From Xanthobacteraceae bacterium (GTDB lineage: Bacteria; Pseudomonadota; Alphaproteobacteria; Rhizobiales; Xanthobacteraceae): 64,000 nt of DNA. The position numbers were made by a program, and so were the translations under genes. Under the pieces are notes generated by a model. The model was not told the DNA's origin. It saw nothing but the letters and a program-made list of their open reading frames with translations, and made no database searches. The stretch is from assembly GCA_030041005.1 (NCBI GenBank), contig JASHOR010000164.1, positions 1-64,000 of the forward strand, written 5' to 3'. This document shows positions 19,489 to 29,197 of the stretch, one piece after another; the stretch's first letter is position 1; each line of letters opens with the position of its first letter.

Positions 19489-20238
19489 ATGGTTACGATA
19501 AACGTCGAACAATTCGACGCGTTTCTGTTTGACCTCGACGGTGTGATCACCGAGACGGCATCGATCCATGCACGTGCATGGAAACGGCTGTTTGATGAGC
19601 TGCTAGCTCGACAGGCGGGGTCCACAGGCGCCTTTCGTCCGTTCGACCCAGAAACTGACTACCGCCGCTACGTCGATGGCAAACCGCGCGTCGCAGGCCT
19701 GCTCAGTTTTCTCGCGAGCCGGGGGATCGAAGTGCCCGAAGGCAAACCGGGAGACCGGGCCGAACAGGGAACCGCCCAAGGGCTTGCCGGCCGCAAGGAT
19801 CAATTTTTCGCTGAGCTTCTGGCGCGTGAAGGCGTACACGCATTCGCTTCATCTGTAAGTCTTCTTCGCGAGGCCCGCAGCCGTGGCGTGCGGTTGGCCG
19901 TTTCTTCATCGAGTCGCCATTGCCAAGAAGTCCTGCAGGCTGCGCATTTGACGGCATTCTTCGATGTGCGCGTGGATGGGATCGATATTGATCGTCTCGG
20001 TCTGAGCGGCAAGCCAGCCCCCGACGCATTCCTGGAGGCTGCCCGTCGGCTCGCCGTCCAGCCAGCGCGTGTCGTGGTTTTCGAGGATGCCACATCCGGC
20101 GTAGCCGCAGCTCGGGCGGGAGGTTTCGGCCTTACGATCGGGATCGGGCAGCACACGCACGCAAAAGCGCTGTTAGAGAGCGGTGCAGATTACGTCGTAG
20201 CCGACCTCAGTGAAGTGTGTTTGCAGGCGACCGTCTAA
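19489..20238 (+). CDS. HAD hydrolase, beta-phosphoglucomutase family
   Basis: FDAFLFDLDGVITETASIHARAWKRLFDE, SSSSRHCQEVL, GKPAPDAFLEAARRL, VFEDATSGVAAARAGGF. Confidence 0.9.
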   Translation: MVTINVEQFDAFLFDLDGVITETASIHARAWKRLFDELLARQAGSTGAFRPFDPETDYRRYVDGKPRVAGLLSFLASRGIEVPEGKPGDRAEQGTAQGLAGRKDQFFAELLAREGVHAFASSVSLLREARSRGVRLAVSSSSRHCQEVLQAAHLTAFFDVRVDGIDIDRLGLSGKPAPDAFLEAARRLAVQPARVVVFEDATSGVAAARAGGFGLTIGIGQHTHAKALLESGADYVVADLSEVCLQATV

Positions 20239-20432
20239 TTCGCTCGCCTTAACTTCTCCATTGCCCGCTTTGACGGCGTGAGCGAAATCATCTGCAGGGG
20301 GCGTGCGTCGCCTGCGCAAGCCGGCTGTGCGGCACTCCGTGGGGCGGCCGGCGGCCCCGCCTTGGGTAGGAGTCAGGTAAGGTTGGCGCGATGATCGCGG
20401 TGCATTCGGTTCTCACCGTAGCAACCGAAGCA

Positions 20433-22868
20433 TCAGGTTAGCGCGCTTCTATGAGTCTCGCTCACAGCCTCCCTCGCGGCAACATGCTGTTTGACTGCCA
20501 TAAAGCTGTCCGGGCTGACCGAGACCGAGTCGATTCCGCAGTCGACCAGGAAATCGGCAAATTCAGGATGGTCGCTTGGCGCCTGACCGCACAGGCCAAC
20601 CTTGGCGCCAGCCTTGTGAGCCTCGTGGATGACGTTGCGGATCATCCATTTCACGGCGTCATCCTGCTCATCGAACAGTTCCGCCAATTCGGCCGAATCG
20701 CGATCAACGCCTAAAGTAAGCTGCGTCAGATCGTTGCTGCCGATTGAGAAACCATCGAAGCGCTGGGCAAAAGCCTGGGCCAGAATGACATTTGAGGGTA
20801 TTTCGCACATGACGTACACCTGCAAGCCGTTCTCGCCGCGGCGCAATCCGGCCTCGGCCATCACTGCCAGCACGCGGTCAGCCTCCTTAGTGGAGCGGCA
20901 GAACGGAATCATGACAATGACGTTGTGAAACCCCATCTCCTCGCGCAGACGGCGGATGGCGCGGCATTCCAAGGCGAAGCCATCGCGATAGCGAGGCGAA
21001 TAGTACCGTGACGCGCCACGAAACCCGAGCATTGGATTTTCTTCCTCCGGCTCGAACTGGCGGCCGCCAATCAAGTTTGCGTACTCGTTGGTTTTGAAAT
21101 CACTCATGCGCACGATCACTGAGTTTGGGTAAAAGGCCGCGGCGATACGAGCAAGCCCACGGGCGAGCCGGTCGACGAAGTAGTCGGTCTTATCGGCGTA
21201 GCCGGCAGTCAGTTCGGCGACAGCCGCTTTGGCGACATCATCCTTGAGAGCGTCGTAATGCACCAGCGCCATCGGATGAACCTTGATATGGGTGCTGACG
21301 ACGAATTCCATGCGCGCAAGCCCGACGCCATCAGTTGGAATCCGCCACCAGCGGAACGCGGCGGCCGGATTTGCCATATTGAGCATCACCTTGGTGTGGG
21401 TGGCCGGTATCTTGGAAAAATCAATTTCGCTGCTTTCGAAATCGGCGATTCCCTCGTAGATGAAACCTTCATCGCCTTCCGCGCAAGAGACGGTGATCTC
21501 TTGCTCGTCGTGCAGCACGTGCGTCCCCTCCTCCGTTCCAACGATCGCCGGCACTCCGAGTTCACGGCTAACGATGGCGGCATGCGACGTGCGCCCGCCG
21601 TGATCGGTAACGACAGCTGCTGCGCGCCGCATGATTGGCACCCAGTCGGGATCAGTCGCGCGCGCTACCAGAATTGCTCCGTCAACGAAGCGGGAAATGT
21701 CCTTCGGACTCTCAATCAAGCAGACGCGCCCCACAGCCACGGCGTCGCCGATGCTTAAACCAGTGAGAATACGACGCCCCTTTGATTTGATGCGGTAAGA
21801 ACGCAATGTGCTGGCCTGGCGCCGGGACTGCACGGTTTCCGGCCGTGCCTGCACAATGAATAATTCACCGGTCTGGCCGTCCTTCGCCCATTCCATGTCC
21901 ATCGGGCGATCATAGTGCTCCTCGATACTGCAGGCCCACCGAGCAAGCTGGAGGATGTCTTTATCCTCCAGCACAAAACGCGCACGCTCAGCTTTTGAAG
22001 TCGGGACATTACGCGTCGGTTGCTCGCCGCCTGTTGTATAGATCATCTTTTTCTCTTTGCCTCCGAGCTTTTTCTCGATGACCGGAATCAGCAATCGTTT
22101 GGCGAGGAACGGCTTAAAGACTTCGTACTCGTCTGGGTCGATCGCGCCCTGAACGACGTTCTCGCCAAGACCCCAGCCGGCGTTGATCAAGACGACCTTG
22201 TCGAAGCCAGTTTCGGTGTCGATCGAAAACATAACGCCAGAACCGCCGAGATCGGACCGCACCATGGGCTGGACGCCGATCGACAGCGCAATTTTCGTGT
22301 TGTCGAAGCCCTTAGCCTGCCGATAGCTGATGGCCCGATCGGTGAACAGCGACGCATAGCAGCAACGGCACGCGTCCAGGAGCGCAGCCTCGCCGCGAAT
22401 ATTGAGGAAGCTCTCTTGCTGGCCGGCAAAACTCGCATCAGGCAGATCCTCGGCGGTCGCGCTTGAGCGAACTGCTACATCGATCTCGACACCTTCGTTA
22501 TCCGCTCGATTTTGGCCATCGGCACGAAAACACAGCTGACGATAGGCCGATTGGATGGCGTCGGCGAGGTCCTTCGGCCACGTGCCGCGGAGGAATTCGT
22601 GACGGATCGTGGCCCCGATTTCGGCCAACGACGCATGGCCGGCGTCCAGTGCCTTGAACGAGTCGACGATCACTCGCCGAAGTCCATTTGCCTCCACATA
22701 GTGCCAATATGCCTGCGCAGTGGTGGCAAAGCCGGGCGGCACCTTGATGCCCTTTTCACCGAGGCTGCGAACCATTTCGCCAAGCGAGGCATTCTTGCCG
22801 CCGACCACAGCGACATCGGAACGGCTAATGTCTTCGAACCAAAGAATCTGCGACGATGGAGCGCGCAT
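20433..22868 (-). CDS. ppsA: phosphoenolpyruvate synthase
   Basis: VGGKNASLGEMVRSL, VRSSATAEDLPDASFAGQQESFLN, TDHGGRTSHAAIVSRELGVPAIVG, GLCGQAPSDHPEFADFLVDCGIDSVSVSPD. Confidence 0.96.
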   Translation of the reverse strand: MRAPSSQILWFEDISRSDVAVVGGKNASLGEMVRSLGEKGIKVPPGFATTAQAYWHYVEANGLRRVIVDSFKALDAGHASLAEIGATIRHEFLRGTWPKDLADAIQSAYRQLCFRADGQNRADNEGVEIDVAVRSSATAEDLPDASFAGQQESFLNIRGEAALLDACRCCYASLFTDRAISYRQAKGFDNTKIALSIGVQPMVRSDLGGSGVMFSIDTETGFDKVVLINAGWGLGENVVQGAIDPDEYEVFKPFLAKRLLIPVIEKKLGGKEKKMIYTTGGEQPTRNVPTSKAERARFVLEDKDILQLARWACSIEEHYDRPMDMEWAKDGQTGELFIVQARPETVQSRRQASTLRSYRIKSKGRRILTGLSIGDAVAVGRVCLIESPKDISRFVDGAILVARATDPDWVPIMRRAAAVVTDHGGRTSHAAIVSRELGVPAIVGTEEGTHVLHDEQEITVSCAEGDEGFIYEGIADFESSEIDFSKIPATHTKVMLNMANPAAAFRWWRIPTDGVGLARMEFVVSTHIKVHPMALVHYDALKDDVAKAAVAELTAGYADKTDYFVDRLARGLARIAAAFYPNSVIVRMSDFKTNEYANLIGGRQFEPEEENPMLGFRGASRYYSPRYRDGFALECRAIRRLREEMGFHNVIVMIPFCRSTKEADRVLAVMAEAGLRRGENGLQVYVMCEIPSNVILAQAFAQRFDGFSIGSNDLTQLTLGVDRDSAELAELFDEQDDAVKWMIRNVIHEAHKAGAKVGLCGQAPSDHPEFADFLVDCGIDSVSVSPDSFMAVKQHVAAREAVSETHRSALT

Positions 22869-23032
22869 GGCATACTCCTAGACCTACGGCCCCGTACCCC
22901 CAAGCTTAAAGCTCGCCTCGGAACAAGCCGATCAGATCAAGCCATTCTTCCCGCACGCGCGACATCAGATCGCGCTTGCGCACAGTTTTTGCCCAATGCC
23001 GATCGTATTGGCTGGGCAAGCTTCGGTTGCCC

Positions 23033-23046
23033 TTGATCCAAGTCAA
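23033..23046. promoter_or_regulatory. FNR/FixK-type box TTGATCCAAGTCAA
   Basis: One mismatch; between ppsA (minus) and the PAS-like gene (plus). Confidence 0.75.
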
Positions 23047-23112
23047 TTTCCAGGACCCGGTAGTTGTGGTTCCTTTTAAAGAGTGGTCCGCCAAAACTAG
23101 GGAGCCGAACCC

Positions 23113-23570
23113 ATGCGACCCTTCTCGGGGCCCTGCTCTCTACCGCAATATTTGGAACCCAACCTCTCTCGCGTGCTCGTGTATTGGGAGGGGCTCAAGC
23201 ACGGTGAGGCAAACATGCCCTTTTGGGATGACATGAATATCTCCGCGTTGCCCGACCTTTTGGACAGACTGATGCTGATCGACGTGTTCAACAAGCCGAT
23301 CCGCTTCCGGCTGGCGATTTTCGGCAACCAAATCAAAGCGCAACACGGCAGCGAACTCGTTGGCAAATTCTTGGACGAACTCGAGGTTCGTGACCCGTTG
23401 AGTTACCTCAATTCCCAATCAAGCGCGACTGTGGAAAGTCGCGCGCCAACCTACTATCGCAGCCCAGAGGCCGGCCGGGCGGGTACGCTCGGTTGCTTCT
23501 TCCAATGTGGGGAGATGGGCATATCGGGATGTTGTTGGGAGCCGTCAGCGATAGGCGGTCGGGTAGCTGA
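23113..23570 (+). pseudogene. PAS-like domain protein with 3' frameshift
   Basis: YWEGLKHGEANMPFWDDMNISALPDLLDRLMLIDVFNKPIRFRLAIFGNQI..., then YARLLLPMWGDGHIGMLLGAVSDRRSGS in another frame. Confidence 0.6.
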
Positions 23571-23646
23571 CCAGCAACGCTTACGGTGCTGCCACCTGCG
23601 TGGTGACTTCCCAATGCGAGAGGCACCATATTAGGCGAGCAAGCGG

Positions 23647-24612
23647 ATGACAAGCGTTGTTACAGTTACCATCAATCCTGCGGTCGATGTTTTGATGTCC
23701 GTCGACCGAATTATTCCTACGCATAAGATGCGCTGCGCTTTGGCGCGACGTGACCCCGGCGGCGGCGGCATCAATGTGGCGCGCGTAATGAAGCGGCTGG
23801 GCAGCGATGTCATCGCCGTATATCCAATCGGCGGACTCCTGGGCACTCTGCTGCGACGCTTGGTGGATGACGAAAGCGTCCCCTGCTTGACAACTGGCGT
23901 CTCTGAGGAGACCCGCGAGGACATTACGGTTCTCGAACGGACGACTGGCCTGCAATATCGGTTTATCCAACCTGGGCCGAGGCTCACCGAGCAAGAATGG
24001 GAGGCCTGCCTAGAGGCCGTAACATCACTTTGTCGGCGAGACATTTCGGCTCCTCCGGAGCGCGGAGTGCGTTTTATAGTGGCGAGCGGCAGCCTTCCTC
24101 CGGGAGTACCTGACGATTTTTATAGCCAAATCGCGTCGGCGGCACATAGAGCCGAGGCTCGTATGGTGGTGGACGCCTCAGGACCACCGCTGAAGCATGC
24201 ATTGGAAGCGAGCGTATATTTGGTCAAGCCAAGTCTTAGCGAGTTCAGAGAATTGATCGGCAACCCCGTGAACAACGAGAGCGATTGCGTAAGCGCCTGT
24301 CGCAGCCTGATTGATGATGGACGGGCCGAGATGGTCGCCTTGACGCTCGGAGACCAGGGCGCTCTCCTAGTAAGTCGTGAGCAGGCCCTGCGCGCTCAAG
24401 CGTTAACCATCAAGCCGGTCAGTGTGGTCGGCGCAGGAGATAGTTTCTTGGGGGCCATGATCTGGAGCCTTTCATCCGGTCGATCAATCGACGTTGCATT
24501 TCGATACGCCGTTGCGGCTGGATCAGCAACATTGATGATGCCGGGGAGGGAGCTGTGTCGAAGAGAGGATGTCGAGCGTCTGGTGAATGACGTGAAGGTG
24601 CAAACGATTTGA
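23647..24612 (+). CDS. PfkB-family sugar kinase (1-/6-phosphofructokinase type)
   Basis: TVTINPAVDVLMSVDRI, DPGGGGINVARVMKRLG, VVGAGDSFLGAMIWSLSSG. Confidence 0.92.
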   Translation: MTSVVTVTINPAVDVLMSVDRIIPTHKMRCALARRDPGGGGINVARVMKRLGSDVIAVYPIGGLLGTLLRRLVDDESVPCLTTGVSEETREDITVLERTTGLQYRFIQPGPRLTEQEWEACLEAVTSLCRRDISAPPERGVRFIVASGSLPPGVPDDFYSQIASAAHRAEARMVVDASGPPLKHALEASVYLVKPSLSEFRELIGNPVNNESDCVSACRSLIDDGRAEMVALTLGDQGALLVSREQALRAQALTIKPVSVVGAGDSFLGAMIWSLSSGRSIDVAFRYAVAAGSATLMMPGRELCRREDVERLVNDVKVQTI

Positions 24613-24634
24613 CGCATCACGCATAGCGGATGAT

Positions 24635-24648
24635 TTGATCTACATCAC
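24635..24648. promoter_or_regulatory. FNR/FixK-type box TTGATCTACATCAC
   Basis: One mismatch; upstream of the disrupted USP gene. Confidence 0.7.
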
Positions 24649-24716
24649 TCCGATGCCCCGGGCTTGTGTGGTCTTTTTCTACCAACCATTGCTGGCAGGT
24701 TGAAACGCGGAACATC

Positions 24717-25066
24717 ATGGTGGCGACCGACGGGTCGGACGGCGCCAAGCTCGCAGTCAATGTTGCTGCTGATCTTGCCAAAGCGTTCCAAGAAAGACAT
24801 TGGCGCGGCGCTGGAAAGCCGTTTGATGCAAATCCTCACCGCGGCTAAAAAGCGCGCCCAAGCTGTTGGAGCCATCGGACATTCAGCTGCAAATTACTGG
24901 GGGCGACATAGCCAAGTCGATTATCGACGTTGCGGGACGGGAGGCCGCCGAGGCAATTGTGCTTGGCAGACGCGGCCGAGGCCGATTGGCGGGTTTGCTG
25001 CTCGGAAGCGTCTCTCAGAAGGTCGTAGGCCTTGCCCCCCCTGCAGCGTGATCATCGTTCCGAGAT
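24717..25066 (+). pseudogene. universal stress protein, multiple frameshifts
   Basis: IMVATDGSDGAKLAVNVAADLAKAF | IQLQITGGDIAKSIIDVAGREAAEAIVLGRRGRGRLAGLLLGSVSQKVVGLA | CSVIIVP in different frames. Confidence 0.75.
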
Positions 25067-25167
25067 TAACAAAGCGTGCGCCAGACGACGCGCCCCGGCG
25101 TTGATCTCGCTCAAGGCCAGAGGCATCGCCCCGCTATGAGGCTCGATTATTCGCAAAGCTGAAACAG

Positions 25168-26293
25168 ATGCGATCCTCGGTGCATCAACGATTATTCTTG
25201 TGCGGGGACGTGATGACCGGCCGCGACATCGACCAGATCTTGCCACGCCTCTGCGAGCCCGATCTGCACGAGGATTATGTGCAATCGGCGATGGATTATG
25301 TGCGCCTTGCCGAGAGCGCAAATGGCCCGATCCACCGGGGTGTTGATCCTGACTACATCTGGGGCGCTTCGCTCGACGAGTTTGCTCGCATGGAGCCGGA
25401 TGCCCGCATCATCAATCTCGAAACGAGCATCACCCGCAGCGAGGACTATGCAAGCAAGGGCATCAATTATCGCATGAGCCCCGAAAATGCCGACTGCCTG
25501 AAAGCCGCCGCGACCGACTGCTGCGTGCTCGGCAACAATCACATTCTGGTTGGGGGCGCGACGGTTTGTTTGATACGCTGTCCACACTTGAGCATCTCCA
25601 CATCAAATCCGCCGGTGCCGACAAAAATCTCACTCAAGCCTCCGCGCCGGCAGCGCTGGACATCGCCGAAAGCCGTCGCGTGCTGGTATTTTCGTTCGGC
25701 TCCGCGACAAGCGGCATTCAGCGCAACTGGGCGGCGACCGGCGAGCATGCTGGCATCAATCTCCTGACGGATTTTTTCGACAAAGCCGCTTCACGGATAG
25801 CCAATGAGACGGCGTCTATGCGCCGCGCGGGTGACCTGATCGTTGTTTCGTTGCATTGGGAGCGAACTGGGGACACGACATCCCCGGCATCCAACGGCGT
25901 TTTGCCCATGCGCTCATCGAGCGAGCCGACGTTTCGGTCATTCATGGCCATTCTTCGCATCATCCGAAAGCTATCGAGGTCTACCGGAATCGCCTTATTC
26001 TCTATGGCTGCGGCGATTTCCTGAACGACTATGAGGGGATCAGGGGCTATGATGAATTTCGCGATGACCTGGTGTTGATGTACTTTGCCGACCTTGAGCC
26101 GGCAGGCACTCTTGCGGCTCTTGAGATGGTTCTGCTTCAGATTCAGAAATTCCGTCTCAGGCGTCCTTCAGAGCAGGATGTGGGCTGGATACATCAGATC
26201 CTGGACCAGGAATGCCGTAGGTTCTGTACAGGCGTCATACTCCATGCTGGAGCTCGATTTTCATTGTCATGGGAGCGTTCGACAGGCGTATAA
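25168..26293 (+). pseudogene. CapA-like (poly-gamma-glutamate synthesis/metallophosphatase) protein, two frameshifts
   Basis: LFLCGDVMTGRDIDQILPR...IINLETSITRSEDY...CVLGNNHI | FDTLSTLEHLHIKSAGA...VVSLHWE | GANWGHDIPGIQRRFAHALIERADVSVIHGHSSHHPKAIEVYRNRLILYGCGDFLNDYEG. Confidence 0.8.
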
Positions 26294-26317
26294 GAAATTC
26301 GACAGGCGTATAAGAAA
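26278..26317. repeat. 20-bp tandem duplication (TTCGACAGGCGTATAAGAAA x2)
   Basis: Two exact adjacent copies between the CapA pseudogene and the phosphoribosyltransferase stop. Confidence 0.9.
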
Positions 26318-26980
26318 CTAGACGGCTGGCTGCTTCATTCCCGCTGGAAATCGTTTGAGCAGCTTGATGACTTCGTCATCAGTAACCTGATCAAAGTCCG
26401 CATAGTACATGCCGATCGCCCCGAAAAGCTCATAGTCCTCAAGACAGATGACGTCGTCTGCGTCCCCACGCAGGGAGGCGAGCGTATCGGTTGGCGCTAC
26501 CGGCACCGCCAGAACGAGCTTCTTCGGCTTCCGCATCCGCGTGGCGCGCAGGGCCGCGCGCGTGGTCGCGCCAGTGGCCACGCCGTCATCAACGACGATT
26601 GCGGTGCAGCTGGCGACTTTGGCGCGATCGCGGGCGCCCAGGTAGCGCTGACGCCGCCGTTCGATCTCGGCGAGCTCACTGTCGCATATTGCCTTGAATT
26701 CCGCTTCATCTACGCCTGCGAGTCGGATCACGTCATCGTTGCGCACGATAATCGGTGCGCCGCCGTCCACGACAGCGCCCATTGCAAGTTCAGGCTGAAT
26801 CGGGACGCCGATCTTGCGTACGAGGGTCAAATCGAGCGGCGCCTTGAGCGCGGCGGCCACTTCGGCGGCAACTGGCACTCCGCCGCGCGGCAGCGCGAGG
26901 ATCACCGGTTCCTGGTCGTGGTATGCAGCGAGCGCTTTCGCCAATTTGCGACCAGCATCCGAGCGATCCTTGAACGGCAT
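26318..26980 (-). CDS. phosphoribosyltransferase family protein
   Basis: ILALPRGGVPVAAEVAAALKAPLDLTLVRKIGVPIQPELAMGAV..., CTAIVVDDGVATGATTRAALRATR. Confidence 0.9.
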   Translation of the reverse strand: MPFKDRSDAGRKLAKALAAYHDQEPVILALPRGGVPVAAEVAAALKAPLDLTLVRKIGVPIQPELAMGAVVDGGAPIIVRNDDVIRLAGVDEAEFKAICDSELAEIERRRQRYLGARDRAKVASCTAIVVDDGVATGATTRAALRATRMRKPKKLVLAVPVAPTDTLASLRGDADDVICLEDYELFGAIGMYYADFDQVTDDEVIKLLKRFPAGMKQPAV

Positions 26981-26993
26981 GGTTGCCCTCCGG

Positions 26994-27704
26994 CTATTGT
27001 TCCAGCGCTCGTGTTCGCTCGGGTGAATTCGATTTGAGATGGCGCTCAAACCATGCCGCGGCCTGCTCGATCACCGCCTCGAGTGCGCCAGACTCAGGAA
27101 ACAAATGGCTCGCTCCCGCAACAATCTGCAGCGCCTTGGGGCACCGCAATCGGGCCAACGCCTGCTCATTGAGCTCGATGACGACGAGATCGGCGCCACC
27201 GACAATCAAAAGCGTCGGCGATTTCACGCTTTCGAGGGCATTGCCGGCGAGGTCCGGACGCCCGCCACGCGAAACCACCGCGCCGACGCGGCTGCCCAGC
27301 TGCGCCGCCGCAACCAGCGCCGCTGCCGCTCCGGTGCTGGCGCCGAATAGCCCGAGCGGAAGTTTGGCAATGGACGCTTGATTATCGATCCAATGGACTG
27401 CATCGATGAGCCGCGTCGCCAACAGCGGAATATCGAAGACGTTGGCGCGGTCGGCTTCCTCCGCCGGGGTCAGAAGATCAAATAGCAGGGTGCCGATGCC
27501 CCGAGCGTTCAGGGCGCAAGCGACGAGCGTGTTACGCGGGCTCAAACGGCTTGACCCGCTGCCATGCGCGAAGACGGTGAGAGCGTAGGCTCCTTTAGGT
27601 ATCTGCAAGATTCCGGGAAGCCCGAGCGGCGGAATGCGAACATCGCCGTGTTCTCTCGCCAGTAAAGCATCGTCTAGTGGACGTTTTCCGGTGGCGCGGC
27701 TCAT
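26994..27704 (-). CDS. dienelactone-hydrolase-like alpha/beta hydrolase
   Basis: LTVFAHGSGSSRLSPRN, LGLFGASTGAAAAL, SPTLLIVGGADLVVIELN. Confidence 0.85.
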   Translation of the reverse strand: MSRATGKRPLDDALLAREHGDVRIPPLGLPGILQIPKGAYALTVFAHGSGSSRLSPRNTLVACALNARGIGTLLFDLLTPAEEADRANVFDIPLLATRLIDAVHWIDNQASIAKLPLGLFGASTGAAAALVAAAQLGSRVGAVVSRGGRPDLAGNALESVKSPTLLIVGGADLVVIELNEQALARLRCPKALQIVAGASHLFPESGALEAVIEQAAAWFERHLKSNSPERTRALEQ

Positions 27705-27838
27705 AATCTCACTGTGTCTCGCTTGACCAGGGCTTCGATGGCGTCAGCGATCTGATCGCCATCCAACCCATCTCTCCAATCTTACGCGCAAGCTCCTGCA
27801 AGTAGCGCCTGCGTGGTGTGGTTGGTCACGGCAAAGCC

Positions 27839-28120
27839 TCAGACACGGCTTTTCGGTCCGGGCAACTGCTCGGGGTCAAGTCCAAGCTCTTCGCAAGCTT
27901 GATGCACCAACCGAGCATCGATGATCCGATGCGAGCCGCCGAGCGGAACTTCCGCTTTTCGACCGCCCCGATGCACCGTCACCATCACCCGCCCTTCGTG
28001 CCGCAGATGATGCTCGCCATGATCTATGCGACAGCCTTGCTGCACGAGCCATTTTCGGAATGTAGCGCTTTCCATCGAAGCTCCAGGAATCTGCTCTATG
28101 AGCTCGCTAGGGACGCGCAA
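27839..28120 (-). CDS. small HicA-like conserved protein
   Basis: MESATFRKWLVQQGCRIDHGEHHLRHEGRVMVTVHRGGRKAEVPLGGSHRIIDARLVHQACEELGLD; family call by pattern only. Confidence 0.5.
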   Translation of the reverse strand: MRVPSELIEQIPGASMESATFRKWLVQQGCRIDHGEHHLRHEGRVMVTVHRGGRKAEVPLGGSHRIIDARLVHQACEELGLDPEQLPGPKSRV

Positions 28121-28187
28121 TTGTCAGTATAAGCGCAATCATACGTTCTCTCCGGTGGCATCTTCGACTATCTTGCACTCGGGAACT

Positions 28188-28201
28188 TTGATCTGCATCA
28201 A
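28188..28201. promoter_or_regulatory. FNR/FixK-type box TTGATCTGCATCAA
   Basis: Perfect TTGAT-N4-ATCAA; 68 bp upstream of 28120(-), 23 bp upstream of the Hsp20 remnant ATG. Confidence 0.85.
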
Positions 28202-28223
28202 CGCGAACTTCGCGGCGCCGATC

Positions 28224-28268
28224 ATGGCCGAAGCTGCAACCAAACTACCCGTGAAAACGGAAAAAGCC
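28224..28268 (+). pseudogene. Hsp20 (alpha-crystallin) N-terminal remnant
   Basis: MAEAATKLPVKTEKA matches the start of rhizobial Hsp20 proteins, then homology stops. Confidence 0.5.
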
Positions 28269-28269
28269 T

Positions 28270-28748
28270 GCCAAGGTCGCCCGCCGTCGGTCTCGAAAGC
28301 ATCGACCACACTATCCAGCTAACTCACGAGTGGACCAACGATTTCGACGCTCGGCGTGGCTGGAACAATAGGCATAGAACTTACCGCCTGCTTCGCACCG
28401 TGCTGCAGGCAATACGCGACTGGCTGCCAGCCAACGAAGCTGTCGATTTCGGGGCGCAGCCTCCAACGAACGCTGCTGCGCGGCGTCTATTACGAGCATT
28501 GGCGGCCGTCCAGCACGCCAGTAAAGCACCGCAGCAGGGCGGTCTTCCTCGCCTGCATCGCCGATGCCTTCCAGAACGATCCGATCGTCCTTACGTCTGA
28601 AGCTGTTGCGGCGGCATTCGAGCTGCTGTCCGAGAGGATCGCGGCAGGCGAAATCGACGACGTGCGTCGTCACCTGCCGTCGGACCTCAGAGTGCTCTGG
28701 TCGCTTCGTTCAGAAGCTGCATGGAAGGCGACGGCAGAGGGTGTTTGA
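28270..28748 (+). pseudogene. DUF2267-family remnant (copy B), frameshifted
   Basis: VGLESIDHTIQLTHEWTNDFDARRGWNNRHRTYRLLRTVLQAIRDWLPANEAVDFGAQ in one frame, LLRGVYYEHWRPSSTPVKHRSRAVFLACIADAF... in another. Confidence 0.75.
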
Positions 28749-28765
28749 GGCTGTGATCCTGAACC

Positions 28766-29185
28766 ATGGGTGTCATGAGGTGGGAGCATTTTCCGCATGA
28801 GGCGGACATCGGCGTTCGCGGTTTCGGCAACACGGTGGCAGAGGCATTCGAGCAGGCCGCACTGGCATTGACGGCGGCGGTAACGCATGCCGAGGTCCGG
28901 CCGCTCGAGCCGATCGAAGTCAGTTGCGCGACGCCAGATCTCGAATTGTTGTTCGTCGATTGGCTCAACACGATTATTTACGAGATGGCGGTTCGCAACA
29001 TGTTGTTTGGCCGCTTTGTCGTGGCGGTCGAGGAAAACCGGCTGCACGCCACGCTGTGGGGCGAACCCGTCGACGTCGCGCGGCACACGCCAGCCTGCGA
29101 GCCGAAGGGCGCGACCTATACGGCATTGCGAGTCGCACAAGAGGCGGACGGTTCGTGGTCGGCAGGGTGTGTGGTCGACGTATGA
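28766..29185 (+). CDS. archease
   Basis: MRWEHFPHEADIGVRGFGNTVAEAFEQAALALTAAVT...LLFVDWLNTIIYEM; directly upstream of rtcB. Confidence 0.92.
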   Translation: MGVMRWEHFPHEADIGVRGFGNTVAEAFEQAALALTAAVTHAEVRPLEPIEVSCATPDLELLFVDWLNTIIYEMAVRNMLFGRFVVAVEENRLHATLWGEPVDVARHTPACEPKGATYTALRVAQEADGSWSAGCVVDV

Positions 29186-29197
29186 GGAACACGACCG

